DNA of 37,955 bases. Origin: Candidatus Gallimonas gallistercoris. GTDB taxonomy: Bacteria; Bacillota; Clostridia; Christensenellales; Borkfalkiaceae. Shown here one piece after another: positions 7,934-15,345 of the stretch (within the stretch, counting starts at the first letter, position 1; each line of letters starts with the position of its first letter). The position numbers were made by a program, and so were the translations under genes. The stretch lies in assembly GCA_019117085.1 (NCBI GenBank), contig DXAJ01000030.1:1-37955 (forward strand). Direction: 5' to 3'. Under the pieces are notes generated by a model that saw only the letters and a list, made by a program, of their open reading frames with translations, was not told the origin of the DNA and ran no database searches.

Positions 7934-10900
7934 GCCCGAGACCGACACCCGAACAACAGGCCGCGGTATCTGCGCGCGGCAAGGTCATCGTCTCCGCTTC
8001 GGCGGGGAGCGGCAAGACCTTCGTCATGATCGAACGCCTCGTCTCCCTCATCGTGGGCGGCGCGGACGTGAGGGAAGTGCTCGCCGTCACCTATACGCGG
8101 AAGGCGGCGGCGCAGATGCGCGAAAAACTGCGCACGGCGCTCGTCAAAGCGGTGGGAGAGACGCGGGAAGAGGGCGCGCGCGCCCGCCTCAAAGAGCAGC
8201 TTTCTTCGCTGCCCCTTGCCGATATCTGCACCATGCACGTCTTCTGCGCCCGCCTCGTGCGCACCTATTTCTATGTGGAGGGCATCGACCCCGCCTTCCG
8301 CATCGCGGGGGAGGACGACGCGGAGTGGAAAACCTATTCCGCCCGCGCCCTCGACGAGACCTTCGACGAAGCCTACGAAAGCGGCGGTGAGGAGTTTCGC
8401 GCCCTGCTTTCCTTCTATTTCCGCAAAAAGAGCGACAGGACGCTCCGCGGGCTCGTCCTTCAGATGAACGCCGCCGCGGAGGACACCGCCGACCCCGAAG
8501 CGCGCCTCGGGGAAGCGGGCAGGCTCACCTTTGAGGAGCTCGTCTCCGCCGTCTGGGCGCGCATCAGGGGCCGCATCGGCCTCTTTGCGCGCGAACTTGC
8601 GGCGCTTTCTCCCGCCTTTGCGGGCAATAAGGCGGCGGAAAAGCTGATGAGCGCGCTTCTTGCGCAGTTTTCCGCCCTTTCGGAGGCGGACGGGCTGTTC
8701 GCTGCCGCCGCGCGCGCCGAAGAGCTTGCGGGCGAACGCCTGCCCAACGCCCCGCCCGCGACCAAGCTTTCGGGAGAGGAGCTCGACCGCGTATTAAGGC
8801 TCAAAGCGGTCTCGGAAGCCTTTAAGGAGCTCAAAAAGGAGCTGCGCTCCTTCGAAAGCGAGGAGACGGAGCGCCTCCGCCACGAGGACGCTTCCGCCCG
8901 TGCCCGCGCGCTCGCCTCGCTCGCCCTTGCCTACCGCGCCCGCTTTCAGGCGCTCAAACGGGAGGCGGGCATCCTCGACTATCACGACCTCGAACACTGC
9001 GCCCTGCATGTGCTGCGGGACGAGGATATCCGCGCCGCCGTCAGGCAGAAATACCGCTATGTGTTCGTGGACGAATATCAGGACGTCAACCTCGTGCAGG
9101 AAGAGCTTTTGCGCCTTGCGGGCGGGGAGGAAGTCTTCCTCGTCGGCGACGCGAAGCAGGCGATCTATGCCTTCCGCGGCAGCCGTTCGCAGTACTTTCT
9201 GCAAAAGACCAAAGAATTTCCCCTCTCTCTCACGCTGAGCGAGAGCTTCCGCTCCTCTTCCGCCGTGCTTCAGGCCGTCAACGACGTTTTCTCCCGCGCG
9301 ATGACGGAGGAGACGTGCGGGCTCGATTACGAAAATACCGCCCAAATGCGGGGCGGGGCGCGATACGGGGAACACGGGGGCGAGGTGCGCTTCGTGCTCG
9401 TTCCCGAAAAGGAGAAGGCGGAAAAGCGGGAGCGCAGCGTCTATTCCGTGCTCGCGCCGCAGCCCGAAGGGGAGGAAGACCGTCTGGCGCGTACCGTCGT
9501 GCGGCTCGTCAGGCAGCAGCTCGGCACGATGTGGTTCGACGCCGACGAAGGGAAGGAACGCCCCGTCGGATACGGCGATATCGCCGTCCTTGCGCGCACC
9601 AACGGGGGCGCGGCGGAGCGCGCCGTGCGGGCGCTCGGCGATGCGGGCATCCCCGTCGCCGCCACGGCGGACGTCAACGTCTGCGATTTCTGGGAAGCGC
9701 GTCTCATCCTCGATTGGCTCTCCTTCCTCGATAACGGCGAGCAGGATATCCCCATGGCGGGGGCGATGCTCTCCTTCCTCGGCGGCATGACGGAAGAAGA
9801 CCTCGCCGCCGTGCGCGCCCGCTTTCCCTCCCCGCCCGCCTTCCGCACCGCCTGCCGCGCGTATGCGGAGAAGATGAACGACGCCGTTTCCGCCCGTCTC
9901 AACGATTTTTACGCGCTTGCGGAGCATTACCGCCTGCTCTCCCGCGTGCGGACGGCGCGCGAGACGATCGGCATGCTCCTTTCGGACGGGCTCGAAGCGG
10001 AGATCCTCGCCAAAGAGGAGGGGGAACTGCGCCTTCGCCGCGTCCTGCGCCTCATGGAGAGCGCCGAGGGGAGCGTCTCCGCCTTCCTGCGCCGCCTGAA
10101 GGCCTCGGGCTATAAGGTAGACTTCCGCGAGAGCGGCGGCGAGAACGCCGTCAAAGTGCTCACCATGCACGCGTCCAAGGGGCTCGAATATCCCGTCGTC
10201 ATCCTTCTCGATATGGACCGCACCTTCCACGGGGCGGAAACGGACGAGGTGATCTCGTCGGACGCCCTCTCCTTCGCGCCCAAGAGCTTCGACCGCGAAA
10301 AACGCGCCGCCTGCCCTACGTTGCACCGCTATGCCATCGCCGCCGAGCAGGTGGAAGAGGAGCGGAAGGGGGAACTCAACCTGCTCTACGTCGCCATGAC
10401 GCGCGCCAAGTATAAGCTCTTTCTCGTCTTTCAGAAGGCGCCGTCCGACGTGCCGCCCGTGCTTGCCCGCAGCTTTGCCGATCTGATCGGCGGGGCGCGC
10501 TTCCGCCGCTATTTTTGGGAGCTCCCCGAAGAGGAAGCGCAGCCGCCCCTTTCCCTGCCTGCCGCGGCGGCGGGGGAGGACGCCCTTTCCGCCGTGTACG
10601 CGCGGCCCTACCCCTTCGAAGAGAGCACACGCCTTCCCGTCAAGAGTTCGGCGACCGAGCTCATCAAAGCGCAGCGCGCCGAATGGCAGCAGCTCCCGCC
10701 CGAAGAAGAGTCTGCGGGGGGCGGCCATTCCGCCGAAGAGGGCACCGCCTATCACGCCTTCCTGCAGCATGTGCGTTTCGGCGCACCCGTCCGGGAAGAG
10801 CTTGCCCGCATGCGGGAGGAGGGGCTGCTTTCCGAAGAGCAGCTTGCCCTTCTCGATGAGGAAAAGCTCGGGCGCATCCTTTCGCTCCCTTCCCTGCGCG

Positions 10901-11229
10901 AAGCGGCTTGGTGCGGGCGCGTCCTGCGCGAACAGACCTTTCTCCTTTCCCTCACCGCGCGCGAGGCGGGGCTTGCGGAGACGGACGATACGATCGTCTT
11001 CCAGGGCGCCGTCGACCTTCTCGCCGAGACGAAGGAAGGCTGGCTGCTGCTTGACTATAAGTTTTCTTCGCATTCCGAGGAGCGGCTGCGCCGCGATTAC
11101 GCCCCGCAGATCGCCCTCTACAAAATGGCGGTCGCAAAAGCCATGCACGTTTCCGAAGAGAGCGTGCGCGCGCGCATCCTCAACATCGCCCTCTGCCGCG
11201 AGGCGGAAATGGACGGGCGCGACAGATAA
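7930..11229 (+). CDS. addA: ATP-dependent helicase/nuclease subunit A
   Basis: This 1099-aa UvrD-family 3'-5' helicase fused to a RecB nuclease domain is the motor subunit of AddAB. Visible motifs are Walker A SASAGSGKT (22-30), motif II VDEYQDVN (about 380), motif III FLVGDAKQAIYAFRGS, motif IV SESFRS, motif V VLTMHASKGLEYPVV (about 741) and motif VI LLYVAMTRAK. The nuclease follows with GAVDLL (Asp1029) and DYKFS (Asp1042). It is somewhat shorter than B. subtilis AddA. The ATG at 7930 overlaps the addB stop, and GGAGAGGGGG precedes it. Together addB and addA supply a complete repair nuclease. Confidence 0.97.
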   Translation: MSPRPTPEQQAAVSARGKVIVSASAGSGKTFVMIERLVSLIVGGADVREVLAVTYTRKAAAQMREKLRTALVKAVGETREEGARARLKEQLSSLPLADICTMHVFCARLVRTYFYVEGIDPAFRIAGEDDAEWKTYSARALDETFDEAYESGGEEFRALLSFYFRKKSDRTLRGLVLQMNAAAEDTADPEARLGEAGRLTFEELVSAVWARIRGRIGLFARELAALSPAFAGNKAAEKLMSALLAQFSALSEADGLFAAAARAEELAGERLPNAPPATKLSGEELDRVLRLKAVSEAFKELKKELRSFESEETERLRHEDASARARALASLALAYRARFQALKREAGILDYHDLEHCALHVLRDEDIRAAVRQKYRYVFVDEYQDVNLVQEELLRLAGGEEVFLVGDAKQAIYAFRGSRSQYFLQKTKEFPLSLTLSESFRSSSAVLQAVNDVFSRAMTEETCGLDYENTAQMRGGARYGEHGGEVRFVLVPEKEKAEKRERSVYSVLAPQPEGEEDRLARTVVRLVRQQLGTMWFDADEGKERPVGYGDIAVLARTNGGAAERAVRALGDAGIPVAATADVNVCDFWEARLILDWLSFLDNGEQDIPMAGAMLSFLGGMTEEDLAAVRARFPSPPAFRTACRAYAEKMNDAVSARLNDFYALAEHYRLLSRVRTARETIGMLLSDGLEAEILAKEEGELRLRRVLRLMESAEGSVSAFLRRLKASGYKVDFRESGGENAVKVLTMHASKGLEYPVVILLDMDRTFHGAETDEVISSDALSFAPKSFDREKRAACPTLHRYAIAAEQVEEERKGELNLLYVAMTRAKYKLFLVFQKAPSDVPPVLARSFADLIGGARFRRYFWELPEEEAQPPLSLPAAAAGEDALSAVYARPYPFEESTRLPVKSSATELIKAQRAEWQQLPPEEESAGGGHSAEEGTAYHAFLQHVRFGAPVREELARMREEGLLSEEQLALLDEEKLGRILSLPSLREAAWCGRVLREQTFLLSLTAREAGLAETDDTIVFQGAVDLLAETKEGWLLLDYKFSSHSEERLRRDYAPQIALYKMAVAKAMHVSEESVRARILNIALCREAEMDGRDR

Positions 11230-11298
11230 CGCCCTTTTCTGCCGTCATCCTGCAAATTTTTCCCCCAAAAACGGGGTATCATCGCAAAGGAGTATCTT

Positions 11299-11898
11299 AT
11301 GCAACAATCGATCATCTTGGACATCAGGGAATTTCTGGAGCTCATGGCGCAGCTGCCTCAGTGGCTGCTCTACTTCGGCGTGCCCGCGCTGCTCCTCCTT
11401 TCGGGGCTTATTCTCGCCATTGTGCATGCCGACCGCGCCTTCCCGCCCGTCGCGCTCTTTCTGGGCGCCGTGGGGCTCGTGCTGGTTGCGAGCATCGCCG
11501 AAACGCTCGGTGATTTTATGGTCTGGGCGGCGCTCTATCTCGCCGTCGCGGCGCTCACAAGGCTGCTCTTTTTGATCCCTTTCCCCCAAAAGAAGAAAAA
11601 AGACCGCGACGAGGACATCTACGCCGCCTTCCATGCGCCCCTTGACGAAGGAGAGCTTTCGGAAGACGCCCCTCTTGTCATGAGCGCCGAAGAGGGGGAG
11701 CTGCAGCTTGCCCACGTCGACTCTCTCATCGGGAGCCTCAGGGAGAAAGAGCTCGCGCCCGCCGACCGTCTGGAGCTCGACGCCGTGGTGCGCACGCTCG
11801 AAGATTGCCGCGGCAGGGCGCTCACCGCCGCCGAACAGCGCACCCTCAACGACTGCCTCTCTTCCGTTCTGAAGCTTTCCGCCAAATACAGCCTGTAA
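11299..11898 (+). CDS. Uncharacterised three-helix membrane protein
   Basis: This 199-aa protein is not recognised. It has three hydrophobic segments (about 20-44, 50-70 and 72-94), then a KKKKDRDED basic/acidic break, an acidic linker, and an alpha-helical cytoplasmic tail (about 133-195) rich in Leu, Glu and Arg. The topology suggests a small membrane anchor with a soluble helical domain. It lies 69 bp after addA in the same direction, with AAAGGAG before the ATG, and shares the strong terminator at 11920. It may be co-transcribed with addBA or have a weak promoter of its own in the 69-bp gap. No enzymatic motif is visible. Confidence 0.85.
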   Translation: MQQSIILDIREFLELMAQLPQWLLYFGVPALLLLSGLILAIVHADRAFPPVALFLGAVGLVLVASIAETLGDFMVWAALYLAVAALTRLLFLIPFPQKKKKDRDEDIYAAFHAPLDEGELSEDAPLVMSAEEGELQLAHVDSLIGSLREKELAPADRLELDAVVRTLEDCRGRALTAAEQRTLNDCLSSVLKLSAKYSL

Positions 11899-11919
11899 AT
11901 TGCGGAGTTTTATTTGCAG

Positions 11920-11965
11920 CGCCCGCCCGCCGCGCGAAATCAGCGCGGCGGGCGGGCGTTTTTTT
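11920..11965 (+). terminator. Very strong rho-independent terminator
   Basis: Perfect 16-bp GC arms (11920-11935 and 11943-11958) with a 7-base loop are followed by seven T. It ends the addB-addA-membrane protein unit. Confidence 0.95.
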
Positions 11966-12028
11966 ATTTCTTTCCGCATAAAAAGCGCGATCGCGGGGGA
12001 AGATAATCGTTGTAACGGAGGAATTCAG

Positions 12029-12619
12029 ATGGACTTTACCCAGACTCAGACCTATTTCAACCTCGCCCGTTCCTTTGCGGGGGAGTGCCAGGCGGGCATG
12101 CGTTATCAGCTCATCGCCCGCGACGCGACGGCGGCGGGGCTTAAATCGCTTGCCGATACGCTGCGCACCATCGCCAAGAACGAGACCAACCATGCGCGCG
12201 TGTTCTTTGAACTGCTCATCAAGCATGCGGGCAGCCGCGATAATATCCGTGTGGATGCGGGCTATCCCTTCCATACGGGCACGATCGCCGAAAGCCTTGC
12301 GTTTGCGGCGGCAGACGAGAAGAGCGAGCACGAGAACATCTATCCTTCCTTTGCGCGCACCGCGCGGGAAGAAGGGTTCGAAGATATCGCCTTCAAGTTC
12401 GAAGAGGTCGCCAAAGTGGAAGAAAATCACGAGATCGTCTTCCGCTATCTGCATGAGTCGGTCAAAAACGGCACGCTGTACTCCGCCGAACATCCGCTCA
12501 TCTGGGTCTGCGGCGAATGCGGCTATATGCATACCGCAAAAGAGGCGTGGAAGGTCTGCCCGCTGTGCGGGGCAAAGCAGGGGGAAGTCGATCTGCATCT
12601 CCCTTACAAAGGGGCCTGA
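12029..12619 (+). CDS. Rubrerythrin
   Basis: This 196-aa non-haem iron peroxidase reduces hydrogen peroxide in the cytoplasm of anaerobes. The N-terminal ferritin-like four-helix domain (1-145) carries two ExxH diiron motifs, NETNHARV and VEENHEIV, plus Glu residues in ARSFAGECQ and EKSEHEN. The C-terminal rubredoxin-like domain has CGECGYMH and CPLCGAKQ, two Cys pairs for one iron. The length is typical. The start at 12029 has GGAGG 7 bp upstream; an open frame further 5' crosses a terminator and is not used. Two microprotein genes follow in the same direction. Confidence 0.97.
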   Translation: MDFTQTQTYFNLARSFAGECQAGMRYQLIARDATAAGLKSLADTLRTIAKNETNHARVFFELLIKHAGSRDNIRVDAGYPFHTGTIAESLAFAAADEKSEHENIYPSFARTAREEGFEDIAFKFEEVAKVEENHEIVFRYLHESVKNGTLYSAEHPLIWVCGECGYMHTAKEAWKVCPLCGAKQGEVDLHLPYKGA

Positions 12620-12673
12620 AAGCGTCCTTGTCAAAAAGGCGCCTTCAAGACCATGTTTACGAGGAGGAAGATC

Positions 12674-12787
12674 ATGACGGAACGCAAGAACTGCGGTAAG
12701 AACTGCACGAAGAACACTGCAAAGAACGCTGCGAAAAGCGGCGCGAAGGCAAAGCAGAACGCCAAGACGGAAAAGAACTGTGACTAA
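12674..12787 (+). CDS. 37-aa Lys/Asn/Cys-rich microprotein
   Basis: A strong GAGGAGG lies 5 bp before ATG 12674. The peptide reads MTERKNCGKNCTKN at its start and NAKTEKNCD at its end. It is highly basic, has no hydrophobic segment, and contains three Cys (7, 11 and 36) set in repeated K-N-C/K-N-T steps. It lies 54 bp after rubrerythrin, likely in the same transcript. A metal-binding or DNA/RNA-binding peptide is possible, but no function can be assigned. The good Shine-Dalgarno and the biased composition argue that it is translated. Confidence 0.6.
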   Translation: MTERKNCGKNCTKNTAKNAAKSGAKAKQNAKTEKNCD

Positions 12788-12935
12788 CCGTGCTCTGCGC
12801 GGCGGGAAGGGGAGCCGTTTTCATAAGCCTCTTGAAAAAGGGGCGAAGATGCGCTCCGAAGAGTACGCGCTCGGTTCTTACACGGGCGTGCCCGCGGAGG
12901 GCGGCATCCCCGAACAGGATGCGGACGATCTTTGA
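12780..12935 (+). CDS. Possible 51-aa microprotein overlapping the previous one
   Basis: This frame opens with GTG 12780, overlapping the end of the 37-aa gene by 8 bp, and ends at TGA 12935. It begins VTNRALRGGKGSRFHKPLEK and ends GGIPEQDADDL. An internal ATG at 12849 with AAGGGG upstream would give a 28-aa alternative. The acidic tail with a GSYTG...EQDADDL pattern looks protein-like rather than random, and resembles tails I associate with small clostridial proteins, though I cannot name a family. It is probably co-transcribed with rubrerythrin. The start is uncertain. Confidence 0.45.
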   Translation: MTNRALRGGKGSRFHKPLEKGAKMRSEEYALGSYTGVPAEGGIPEQDADDL

Positions 12936-12980
12936 GGCGCGTTCACAAAGCCTTGAAAACCGTTCACAAAAGCAAGAAAG

Positions 12981-13014
12981 AAAAAGAAGGGCGAGCTTTC
13001 GTCCTTCTTTTTGT
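12981..13014 (+). terminator. Rho-independent terminator of the rubrerythrin unit
   Basis: Arms AAAAAGAAGG (12981-12990) and CCTTCTTTTT (13003-13012) surround an internal CGA/TCG-like loop, and the U-rich side forms the tail. It lies 46 bp past the last microprotein stop. Confidence 0.85.
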
Positions 13015-13042
13015 TGTAAAACGTACTTAAATATGATATAAT
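13014..13042 (+). promoter_or_regulatory. Sigma-A promoter of the HtrA-like gene
   Basis: TTGTAA (13014-13019) and TATAAT (13037-13042) are separated by 17 bp, immediately after the preceding terminator. The transcript would have a leader of about 135 nt before the ATG at 13187. Confidence 0.8.
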
Positions 13043-13186
13043 ACCGCTTGCGTTGCGGAAGGCAGCGCATTTCCATGCAGTTTTCATCATCCGTTAAACG
13101 GCTTTTCAGAAAGATGTGCTAAACTTGCAACGGAAAAATTGCAGAATGCAAAAATACACGGCCGCTCCGTGCGGCAGGAGGAAATC

Positions 13187-14605
13187 ATGAAGAAGATAAC
13201 GGCGGCAATTCTATCCGTCCTGACGGCGGGGGCGCTCATGTTCTCGCTCGCGGGGTGCACGTTCTTTGTGCCCGGAACTTCGGACGAGGAGCCCGGGAAG
13301 GACGACCCCGTCATCGAAGAGCCCGGAAAGGACCCCGAGGAGCCGGGAACGGAGGATCCCGATATCTCCGACGACATCGGCGGCAGCGCCTGGATGGATT
13401 GGGAGGATATTTTCACGGGCGGCAGCACCGAAGCATACCGCCTCTATCAGGAGGCGAAGGCGGACGGCTTTGAGGGCACGTTCGTCGACTTTCTGAAGGA
13501 AGTGGGCTATAACGTGAACGTCGATTCCTCGTATGCGGTGGGTACGGCGGTGCAGTCCGTCGTCGCCATCAACTGCGTGTTCGACGAATACCTCACTTCG
13601 CCCCCGCTCCCCGGTGCCGAGCCCGAGCAGCACACCTATTCGGGTGCGGGCGTCATCTATGAACTCGACAAAGAGGAAGGCGACGCCGTCATCATCACCA
13701 ACTATCACGTCGTCTACGAGGCGGGCTCGGTGGGGGATGAGACTATCCCGCACATCTCCGACGATATCCGCGTCTATCTCTACGGCGAATATTATCTCGA
13801 TCAGTACATCGAGGCGGAATATGTGGGCGGTGCGATGGACTACGATATCGCCGTCATCCGCATTGAGGGCAGCGAGCGCCTGAAAAACAGCGCGGCGCGC
13901 GCCGTCACGGCGGCAGATTCCGATCAGGCCGTGGTGGGCGAGACGGTGTATGCCATCGGCAATCCCGACAGCCAGGGCGTCTCTGCGACGCGCGGCATCA
14001 TTTCGGTGACCTCCGAATATATCGATATTCTTGCGGCAGACAACAAGCGTACCCTCAACCTGCTTGAGATGCGCGTGGATGCACCCATCAACCACGGCAA
14101 TTCGGGCGGCGGCCTCTTCAATATCGACGGCAAGCTGCTCGGCATCGTCAATGCGCGTTCCGAGGCGTCGGGCGTCGTCGATTTCGGCTATGCCATCCCC
14201 GTCAATCTTGCCGTCAGCGTTGCGCAGAATATCCTCGATAACGCCAAGTCCAACGACAGCAAGGGGGCATACCGTGCGACGTTGGGCGTGACGGTGCAGG
14301 TGGATGCGCGCACGAGCATCTACGACGAAGAGACGGGTTCTTCGCACGTCGTTGAAAAGATCTCGGTGCAGGAAGTCACGGAGGGCACGCCCGCCGCGGG
14401 TCAGCTCGAGGTAGGGGATATGATCACGGGCATCCGCATCGAGGACGGCATGGAAAAGACGGTCACCCATCTGCATACGGTGACGACGTTCATGTTCAAC
14501 GTGCGCAAGGGCGATACGGTCATCATCAGCTACGAGCGCGACGGCGCCGCGGCAGAGGCGCGCATCACTTACGACAAAGACGAGATGTTCACGCTGTTTG
14601 CCTGA
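13187..14605 (+). CDS. HtrA/DegP-like trypsin-family serine protease lipoprotein with PDZ domain
   Basis: This 472-aa extracytoplasmic protease has a signal peptide ending in an LAGC lipobox. A Pro/Glu/Asp-rich linker (about 28-62) follows, then a short module with AYRLYQEAKADGFEGT. The S1C protease domain has a visible triad: His174 (TNYHVV), Asp220 (YDIAVI) and Ser306 in GNSGGG. A C-terminal PDZ-like domain (about 370-470) includes a VGDMITGI segment. It is expected to degrade or refold misfolded envelope proteins at the outer face of the membrane. Most Firmicutes HtrA proteins have an N-terminal membrane helix instead, so lipid anchoring is a variation. The start is ATG 13187 with AGGAGG 5 bp upstream. 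It is monocistronic. Confidence 0.94.
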   Translation: MKKITAAILSVLTAGALMFSLAGCTFFVPGTSDEEPGKDDPVIEEPGKDPEEPGTEDPDISDDIGGSAWMDWEDIFTGGSTEAYRLYQEAKADGFEGTFVDFLKEVGYNVNVDSSYAVGTAVQSVVAINCVFDEYLTSPPLPGAEPEQHTYSGAGVIYELDKEEGDAVIITNYHVVYEAGSVGDETIPHISDDIRVYLYGEYYLDQYIEAEYVGGAMDYDIAVIRIEGSERLKNSAARAVTAADSDQAVVGETVYAIGNPDSQGVSATRGIISVTSEYIDILAADNKRTLNLLEMRVDAPINHGNSGGGLFNIDGKLLGIVNARSEASGVVDFGYAIPVNLAVSVAQNILDNAKSNDSKGAYRATLGVTVQVDARTSIYDEETGSSHVVEKISVQEVTEGTPAAGQLEVGDMITGIRIEDGMEKTVTHLHTVTTFMFNVRKGDTVIISYERDGAAAEARITYDKDEMFTLFA

Positions 14606-14657
14606 TGCGGGCCGCACGGAATGCGGCGGAAGCAAAAATGCAGACAAAGAACAAAAC

Positions 14658-14693
14658 GCGGCGCGGCGGGAGCAAAAGCTCCCGCCGCGCCGC
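14658..14693 (+). terminator. Terminator-like hairpin after the HtrA-like gene
   Basis: Sixteen-bp GC-rich perfect arms (14658-14673 and 14678-14693) surround an AAAA loop. The plus-strand tail TTATCTTA is only moderately T-rich. The minus-strand side (GTTTTGTT) could also act, so it may be bidirectional. Confidence 0.75.
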
Positions 14694-14951
14694 TTATCTT
14701 ATGAACAAAATGATTCCCGCAAAAAGATTTGCGAAACGCTTTTTTCGGGAGCTCTTTTACTCCCTCCGTCACGGCACCGAAGCAAGCTTCGGATGCTGCG
14801 CCACCGTCTCGCGCGGTAGTACCCGCGCTCGGTCAGGAACTGCCCCGAACAATAGGACATTTCCAAGTTCGCAGGCGGCAAAAAGCCCACCGGGCCCTTT
14901 GCAAGAAAGCGCCTGCTCACCCCCGAAGAGGAGGCTATACTATGGATTCCC

Positions 14952-15002
14952 AAAATACTTCCGCGAGCAAAACCACGCTTTTGCGCTGCGGGACCCAATT
15001 TG
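14952..15002. repeat. Degenerate direct repeat, copy 1
   Basis: It begins AAAATACTTCCGCGAGCAA and ends GGACCCAATTTG. It aligns over about 50 bases with 15172-15220, sharing AAAAT..TT, GC-AGCAA, TTGCGC-GC and CCCAATTTG blocks in the same order. Confidence 0.6.
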
Positions 15003-15090
15003 CCTCGTACCAGGGGCTTAGTGTTTTTAGAATGAGAGATAAACTCGCGGGCAGAAAAAGTTCCTTAAAATCGCGGCAGCTTACCCCTCG

Positions 15091-15123
15091 CCGCGAAGAT
15101 TTCCCGAAGGGAAAGATTTGCGG
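15091..15123. repeat. Stem-loop with AAAGATTT-type arms
   Basis: CCGCgAA-ga-TTTCCC pairs with GGGAAA-ga-TTtGCGG around a GAA loop. The only mispairs are a tandem G.A/A.G step. The same arrangement recurs at 15301-15340, so this is a repeated structural unit. Confidence 0.6.
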
Positions 15124-15171
15124 CGAAACTTTCTCACGACTTTTTTGTCCTTGCACAAAAAAATGCAAACT

Positions 15172-15220
15172 AAAATGATTTCTGCAAGCAAGGTTGCCTT
15201 GCGCAGCAGGCCCCAATTTG
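15172..15220. repeat. Degenerate direct repeat, copy 2
   Basis: It begins AAAATGATTTCTGCAAGCAA and ends GGCCCCAATTTG, matching copy 1 at 14952-15002. Its first 16 bases also match a third partial copy near 14707 (AAAATGATTCCCGCAA). Confidence 0.6.
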
Positions 15221-15300
15221 TGCATACATGCACTTATTGTTTGATAAGGACAGATAGATTCGTGGACGGTTGCGCAAGTTAGATGGATAACGCTCGTTCC

Positions 15301-15340
15301 TCGCGGAAAGATTTTTGCATTAGCAAAAAGATTTTCGCGA
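15301..15340. repeat. 40-base stem-loop at the 3' end of the desulfidase gene
   Basis: A near-perfect stem: TCGCGgAAA-ga-TTTTTGC pairs with GCAAAAA-ga-TTTTCGCGA around an ATTA loop, again interrupted only by the tandem G.A step. On the minus strand it begins 5 bases after the stop codon of the 15346-16605 gene. It may protect that mRNA's 3' end; there is no T-tail for a classical terminator. Confidence 0.65.
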
Positions 15341-15345
15341 AACTC

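Larger units (their letters stand above)
14694..15345. other. Gene-free region with degenerate repeats and stem-loops
   Basis: About 650 bases between the HtrA-like gene and the minus-strand desulfidase gene hold no convincing gene. I see a direct repeat pair (14952-15002 and 15172-15220), three copies of an AAAGATTTkCG-GAAAC motif (14721, 15111 and 15325) and several hairpins. The hairpins include CCGAAGC-GCTTCGG at 14777-14792 and a long multi-step stem from GCAGGCG to CGCCTGC at about 14871-14916. A frame with a good Shine-Dalgarno opens at 14942, but it runs straight through the repeats and its translation is not protein-like. Confidence 0.6.

Noticed and set aside
8794-11148. 784-codon minus-strand open frame antisense to addA
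   Set aside because: addA has all helicase and nuclease motifs on the plus strand; the antisense translation is Arg/Gly/His-rich low-complexity sequence without motifs.
14806-14832. T-box-like GGTACTACCGCG on the minus strand
   Set aside because: It differs from the conserved AGGGTGG-ACCGCG core and no gene follows on that strand before the HtrA gene, which is on the opposite strand.
14942-15178. 78-codon frame with a good GAGGAGG site in the repeat region
   Set aside because: It runs through a degenerate direct repeat and a hairpin unit, and its translation changes character along its length. The Shine-Dalgarno-like sequence is probably fortuitous.
14935-15225. Minus-strand frames beginning with similar LGPAAQ segments
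   Set aside because: The similarity comes from the DNA repeat itself (14952-15002 and 15172-15220); no ribosome-binding sites or domains.
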